The position numbers were made by a program, and so were the translations under genes. Below, one piece after another: positions 59,134 through 64,000 of a stretch of 64,000 bases of DNA (positions are counted from its first letter, which is position 1; every line of letters begins with the position of its first letter). The DNA is from Austropuccinia psidii (Eukaryota > Basidiomycota > Pucciniomycetes > Pucciniales > Sphaerophragmiaceae). Under the pieces are notes generated by a model. That model was given only the letters and a program-made list of their open reading frames with translations. It was not told where the DNA came from and searched no databases. The stretch covers positions 41,492,437 to 41,556,436 of the forward strand of contig JALGQZ010000004.1 in assembly GCA_023105745.1 (NCBI GenBank), given 5' to 3'.

Positions 59134-62100
59134 GGGTATTTGTAAACCCACATAAGCATTTTGGTAAAAACAGATAAGCTTTTACATGTTTTTACTAAAG
59201 ACATGGACAGGGTGCCCTGGGCCAATTTTTAATTAACAATTAAATACAAAAAAACTGGTATTGGGCCAAATCCTTCCAAACCTCACCAAAAAGAGGTTTT
59301 TTTCCCCACAAAACCCCTCTAACCCAATTGTTTCAGGCTCTTTTGCACATACCCCCAAGAAAAAGACCAAACACTCAAATAATTCACATTATCCTCCCCA
59401 AACATTTTTTTTGAAAAAAAGAATTAACAACACAATTTTTCAAAGCTTTTCACACTCTTTTTTGTTTTCCCCCCAAAGACTGCATTTTCCTCCACAACAA
59501 CCTGCTTCCAATCTTCTAAAATTTGAATTTTTTACTTTCCCTCATTGATTAATCCCACATTTCCCTTTTACCCACGTCTTTTCATTTTTCACACCTTTCA
59601 TCACTTTTTCACATTTGGAAAGATCCTTTCCTTACTCCAAATACCCAAATAGTCACTTTTTTAGATTTATAAATATTTTTCATGCAATAATGCTTCAACG
59701 CCCAACTGAAGGTGAATTTCAGACCCTTGAGCTTCTTTGGCAGCATGTGCATAATGTTGCCAGGGATCAGGGGTATTCTGTGTCCACCTTGAGGTCCAAT
59801 ATGACCCAAAACCAAATTGAAATAGGTTGTGACAGGTCTGGGATCCCAAATCCTCACAAAAGTTCTTTTAAAACAGTCACTTCAAGAAAGCTTGACTGTC
59901 CATTTAGGCTTTATGCCAAAAAAAATATGCCAAAAGTACCACTTGGACTCTTAAAGTCAAAATTCCTGAACACAGCCATGATGACACTGAATATATTATG
60001 GCACATCCTCCTTTCAGAAAATTCAATGCAAAAGAAACATCCCAAATTTCTCAAATGTTGGAATAACTGCTCATGCCAAGGAAAATTCAGGCCCAATTAT
60101 GCAGCCAGAGGGAGTCTTAAAGGACTGTAATCATTCAAGACATTCAAAACCAAGTCAAGAGAATAAAGAAAGAAAAACTGCAAGGAAGAAGACCCATTGA
60201 TTCTCTTATTGAAACCCTCAAAGAAGAAAAATTTGTGTGGTCCTCTGCAAGGCATGCTGAGGGACACATTAACTCTTTGTTTTTCACTCACCCCCTTTCC
60301 ATAAAACTCCTTCATGGCTTTCCTCACGTGATTCTTATGGATTGTACTTTTGAAACCAATAAGTACAAAATGCTCCTTTTTTATCTCGTTGGCTTCAGCT
60401 CAACAAATAAGACCTTTTCTGGGGCTTTTTGTTTGATGAAGAATTAAACTGAACCCTCATATACTTGGGCATTAAATATATACATAGAAAAAGTCATCAA
60501 CAACACCAATATTTTCCCCCCTCCAGTAATTGTTATTGACAGGGATTTGGACTTAAAAAAATCTCTTAGGAAGCTCTTCCCAGACTCAAAAGTCATTTTA
60601 TGAATTTGGAACATCAATAAAGATGTATCTGCCCATTGGATGAAGAAAATTGGTCATGGCACTGATTTTGAAAATTTTATGGGCCTTTGGAAACAAATGA
60701 TATAATTTTATATTTCACTTTTATTTGTATCATTTTTTTATTAATGAATTTGGGCTCCGTTTCTCAGGTTATGTATTAATCCACTGAGAAGTCTTTCAAA
60801 AACAGCTGGAAGAGGCTTTAAAAGCAAGTCAAAAATCCTGAGGTCTTGCAATATTTGCAAAATACCTGGCTTCCTCTAAAGGAGTATTATGTGCCAGCCT
60901 AGACCAACCACCATATCCAACTGGATGTGGTCTCCACCCCAAGAGTTGAAGGTGCCCATCTCATGGTTAAACTTTGGCTCCAAATGTCCACTAGTACTCT
61001 CCTGGAGGTAGTCAGGGCTATCCACATGGCTTTCAGAAAACAATTTATTAAAATAACCAATAGAATCTTCAAAGAAACAATTTTTTCATGTCAAAGATTT
61101 TCCTCCACAAATATGTGCTCTCAATGGAAATGTGTCTCATTATTCTCTTCAGATGGCCTTTGACAATTTCGAAACCAAATTTCCCCTCAATGAAAAATGT
61201 ACCAACAAATGCAACAATTATCAAGGGATCAATTTCAAGCACAAGACCCAACAGGAATTTTCCAAGCACCAAAGTCTCCATATATCAGACTTTCATCCTC
61301 AATGACATTTTTATTTACCTGTGAGAGTTCTTCTATCATCAATTTTTTTTCTTATTAACTGATATTCTTTGTCATATTCTTCTCAGACTTGTTATCAAGG
61401 TGATTATAAAATTGTTGAGAAAGAAAGAAAAAATGAAGCAAAAAGAATATTTCAAGATATTGGGGAAGACCTTTTTCAAAGACCCATGGCAGAAATAACT
61501 CCAATGATTCAACATTTTGGAGTTGTTTTGACTGGAAAAGTCCCATTTGCTCAAATTCTCAAGAGTCAAGAGGATGATCAATATTCTGAAGATCCACTGA
61601 AATGCAAAAATATTTGTGGAAGACCTCAAGGAGCCAAGAATAAAAATAAAATAAAAGTAAAACAGAACCCTCAAGATTTGAAATCATGGAAATTCAATCC
61701 AATAGAAGAGGAAGACCCCCATAAAAAGTGACCAGCACAAAGAAATGAAGATCACAGTGAATTACAACCTCTCCAATAATGGAAGTGGATTAATCTCAAG
61801 ATTCTGAGGACCCATTATCAAAATCAATAAGTTCATCAGATTCACTGCCCAACTGAATTAAATGAGTATGGCAAATCAGGAGTCACCCTTATAAGGTCCA
61901 GAATATTGGAAATTGGAAGCAAAACTTTAAAAAGAAAGTCCCACAAGCCTTCCACAAGTTTGAATATATATGACACAATTGACTTGATCTTTGAGCATTT
62001 CCAAAGCAATTATAATACAAGTGATTAATGCTCCAAACTCCTTGTGAGTTTCTGATTCATCTTAATGTATATTTCCTTTTTTTATTTGAATATTTATTCA

Positions 62101-63258
62101 TCTTTTTGAGTTAATTTTATCAATTACCTGGCTCAGAAGACTTTCTCAAGCTTATATTGAGCTGCACCTTCAAGCCAATTAATTTCCAGGGTGATGGAAG
62201 CTGTGGATACAGAATAGTATCCCATTAAATTTACAAGACTCAAGATCAATGGGCTGATGTCAGAGGTGACTTGGATGAAGAAATTCAAAAAAAAAATTTA
62301 TGAAGCAATGAAGACTTTGATTCCCTAAGTATCCTCTTATTTGGACAGAAATTGGTGGTATTAAGATGTTGGCCAGGCTCCAAAGAGCAATTGGATTTCC
62401 ATGGCTGATATGGGGGATCCAATTTCATAAAAATATCATATACTTGTTTTATCTTACTCCACAGTCCAATATTTATATTTTTTCCCTTATTTCTGTCCTC
62501 AAAATAATAATCCACCAATTTTCATCTGATTCTTGGATAGCTATTATCATCTTGTTCCATTGAATATCATCATTTATAGAGTTTATCCAGTCCCCCCATC
62601 ACTTTGAATTGGGAATTCAATTCCCAACCACAAGCCCTGAGGTGGGCAGATAAATTTAAGAAACGCGGGATGTTATATTTGTCCAATCTTCCTCCTCCCC
62701 TCAGAAAAAACCAACTATTTTGGATGTTGATTCAGAGTGATTTATTTTTGTATATACAATTTATTCAAATTATCCCCCCTCAGTCCTATTTATTGCTTAA
62801 ATCCCACCTGAGTATCATTTTTTATCAAACATGTGGCACTTTTTTACTTAAAAATAAAAATATTACAAACATGAAAAAAACCCTTTTTGCACCTTCAATT
62901 GTCCCACCAAAAGAATTCCCCAAAATTATGGGCTTCTAGTTTTTAATTGTCAATATTAAACCCTTCATTCAAAAAAATAAAGGAAATTAATAAGTGGGAA
63001 GATTTTCAATTGATTTTTTTAAAAAATATGCCATTTTGTCAAATTGGCCAAATTTGAGAACTTTGGCAAAAAAAATTGGGGATATTTAAATCCCATTTCA
63101 GAACAAATATGGCAAAAAAAATTAAAAAAACCTCAAAACTGAGCCTGAGGATTTTTTTTTGAAAAATGGGTCACTTACGTGTTATGGACATAAATTGGAA
63201 AAACCATGGAAGTTTATAGTAAAAACATGTAAGGGTTTACATGTGTTTACCAAAACCC
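59134..63258 (+). mobile_element. MULE copy C, most degenerate copy
   Basis: Left end GGGTATTTGTAAACCC and right end GTGTTTACCAAAACCC are mutated terminal repeats; no TSD is left. Internal order is the same as copies A and B: a block with GGGTGCCCTGGGCC near 59209, the transposase-OTU gene, then the conserved non-coding 3' block (62740-63250) with CTCAAAACTGAGCCTGAGG. Confidence 0.85.
59690..62740 (+). pseudogene. MULE transposase-OTU protease fusion, copy C (degenerate)
   Basis: Start codon at 59690 (MLQRPTEGEFQTLELLWQHV). The FAR1-like Cys/His module is followed by a +2 frameshift in an A-run near 59925. Stops fall at about 60063, 60118 and elsewhere. The first DDE Asp (VILMDCTFETNKYKM) and second Asp (VIVIDRDLDLKK) are kept. 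Donor GT of intron 1 has become AT near 60698 and the acceptor of intron 3 is AA near 62123, so splicing would fail. Exon 2 is about 60768-61320, exon 3 61387-62043. In exon 4 the OTU box is GDGSCGYR-like (the Asn before Cys is Ser) and the frame is broken several times. Confidence 0.85.
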
Positions 63259-64000
63259 AAAAAATTCTGATAGAATATTAAATATTTATTCCAGGACACT
63301 TTCAGCTCCATAATTTTTTTTCAATTACTTTTTGAATCTTGTATTTGATTCCATATTTACCAATAATTTCATTCTTTGTTGATGATTTTCTCAAAACCAA
63401 ATCATACATCATTTCATAAATTAATTCTTAATTGTTGTTAATGATAGACATAAGCTTGGTTGATTTAAAAAAATAATGAGAAAGGAATAAAAGGGGGATT
63501 ATTAAAGGTGAATAAATTTCTGAAAATTGAATGAAGAATTCCAAATAAATCAAATCCTTTTCTTTGAAATATAAACCTGATTATATTTTTTAATAAGATG
63601 GAATATATGATTGTATCAATATCTGATTTAGAAAAAGTTTCCAATAGAGAGATTAGAGAAGAAGGGTAATAATTTTTCTAAAGAGGTTCAAATAAACAAA
63701 ATTCAAGGCTTAGATTAAGTTGAAGCAAACTGGAATACCTCTTGATGATGGATCTTGGATTTATTCTTTTCTTCCTAGAATTCTTGTAAAGTTTGTCTCT
63801 ATGAGAAAGATTAATTAAAAATTTCAAGTAAGGAAAGTAAGTTCAGATTGAAAAAAATATCAATTTTTAGTTAGATATTGAGTAATGAAGGATATTAATT
63901 TGAAAAAATTCATTTCCTGGATAAATTTAGACATTGTCAAGAAATCCATTGAGCTATCAATTTTTATGAGCTGTTTGCAAGTTGGATTTTGAGCTAGACT
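63259..64000. other. AT-rich DNA to window end
   Basis: No gene, repeat end or RNA recognised. Confidence 0.55.

Overview
The window looks like nuclear DNA of a rust fungus (Pucciniales). The best guess is Austropuccinia psidii or a close relative, because both chromovirus gag-pol sets resemble families I recall from that genome; this is inference, not a database result. The DNA is very AT-rich, genes have 55-90 bp GT-AG introns, and nearly all recognisable sequence is transposable elements, most of them dead.

Layout. 1-1110: decayed Ty1/copia integrase-RT fragment. 1412-14609: Ty3/gypsy chromovirus 1 (+). Its 5' LTR is 1.9 kb. Its 3' LTR is much shorter and is split by a Mutator-like element (MULE copy A, 10216-14510). 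16563-17204: short foldback element D. 17205-22434: AT-rich desert. 22435-23902: the only apparently intact gene, a three-exon NT-type C2-domain protein. 25045-29402: MULE copy B (-). 29866-30789 and 32690-33386: foldback elements E and F. 34298-40455: a PIF/Harbinger element with three genes. 40456-47667: gene-poor spacer. 47668-57056: chromovirus 2 (-) with two 1.6 kb LTRs. 59134-63258: MULE copy C (+).

Two things stand out. First, the PIF/Harbinger element carries, besides its DDE nuclease and Myb/SANT-like partner, a third gene that reads as a TET/JBP-type 2OG-Fe(II) dioxygenase (H-x-D plus distal His). Such enzymes oxidise modified bases in DNA. Second, the MULE encodes a four-exon fusion of about 942 residues: FAR1-like zinc finger, MULE DDE transposase, two AT-hooks, acidic linker and a C-terminal OTU cysteine protease. 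Its termini are shared by elements D, E and F, whose interiors are arrays of a 21-bp near-palindrome; E also keeps the autonomous element's non-coding end, which ties the two groups together.

By-eye counts show CpG strongly depleted in the elements (about 1-2.5 per kb) but kept in the C2 gene (about 16 per kb). Many TE lesions are C-to-T/G-to-A changes, including catalytic Asp-to-Asn and Glu-to-Lys. This fits cytosine methylation and deamination, or a RIP-like process, acting on repeats, and makes a TE-borne DNA dioxygenase a notable passenger.
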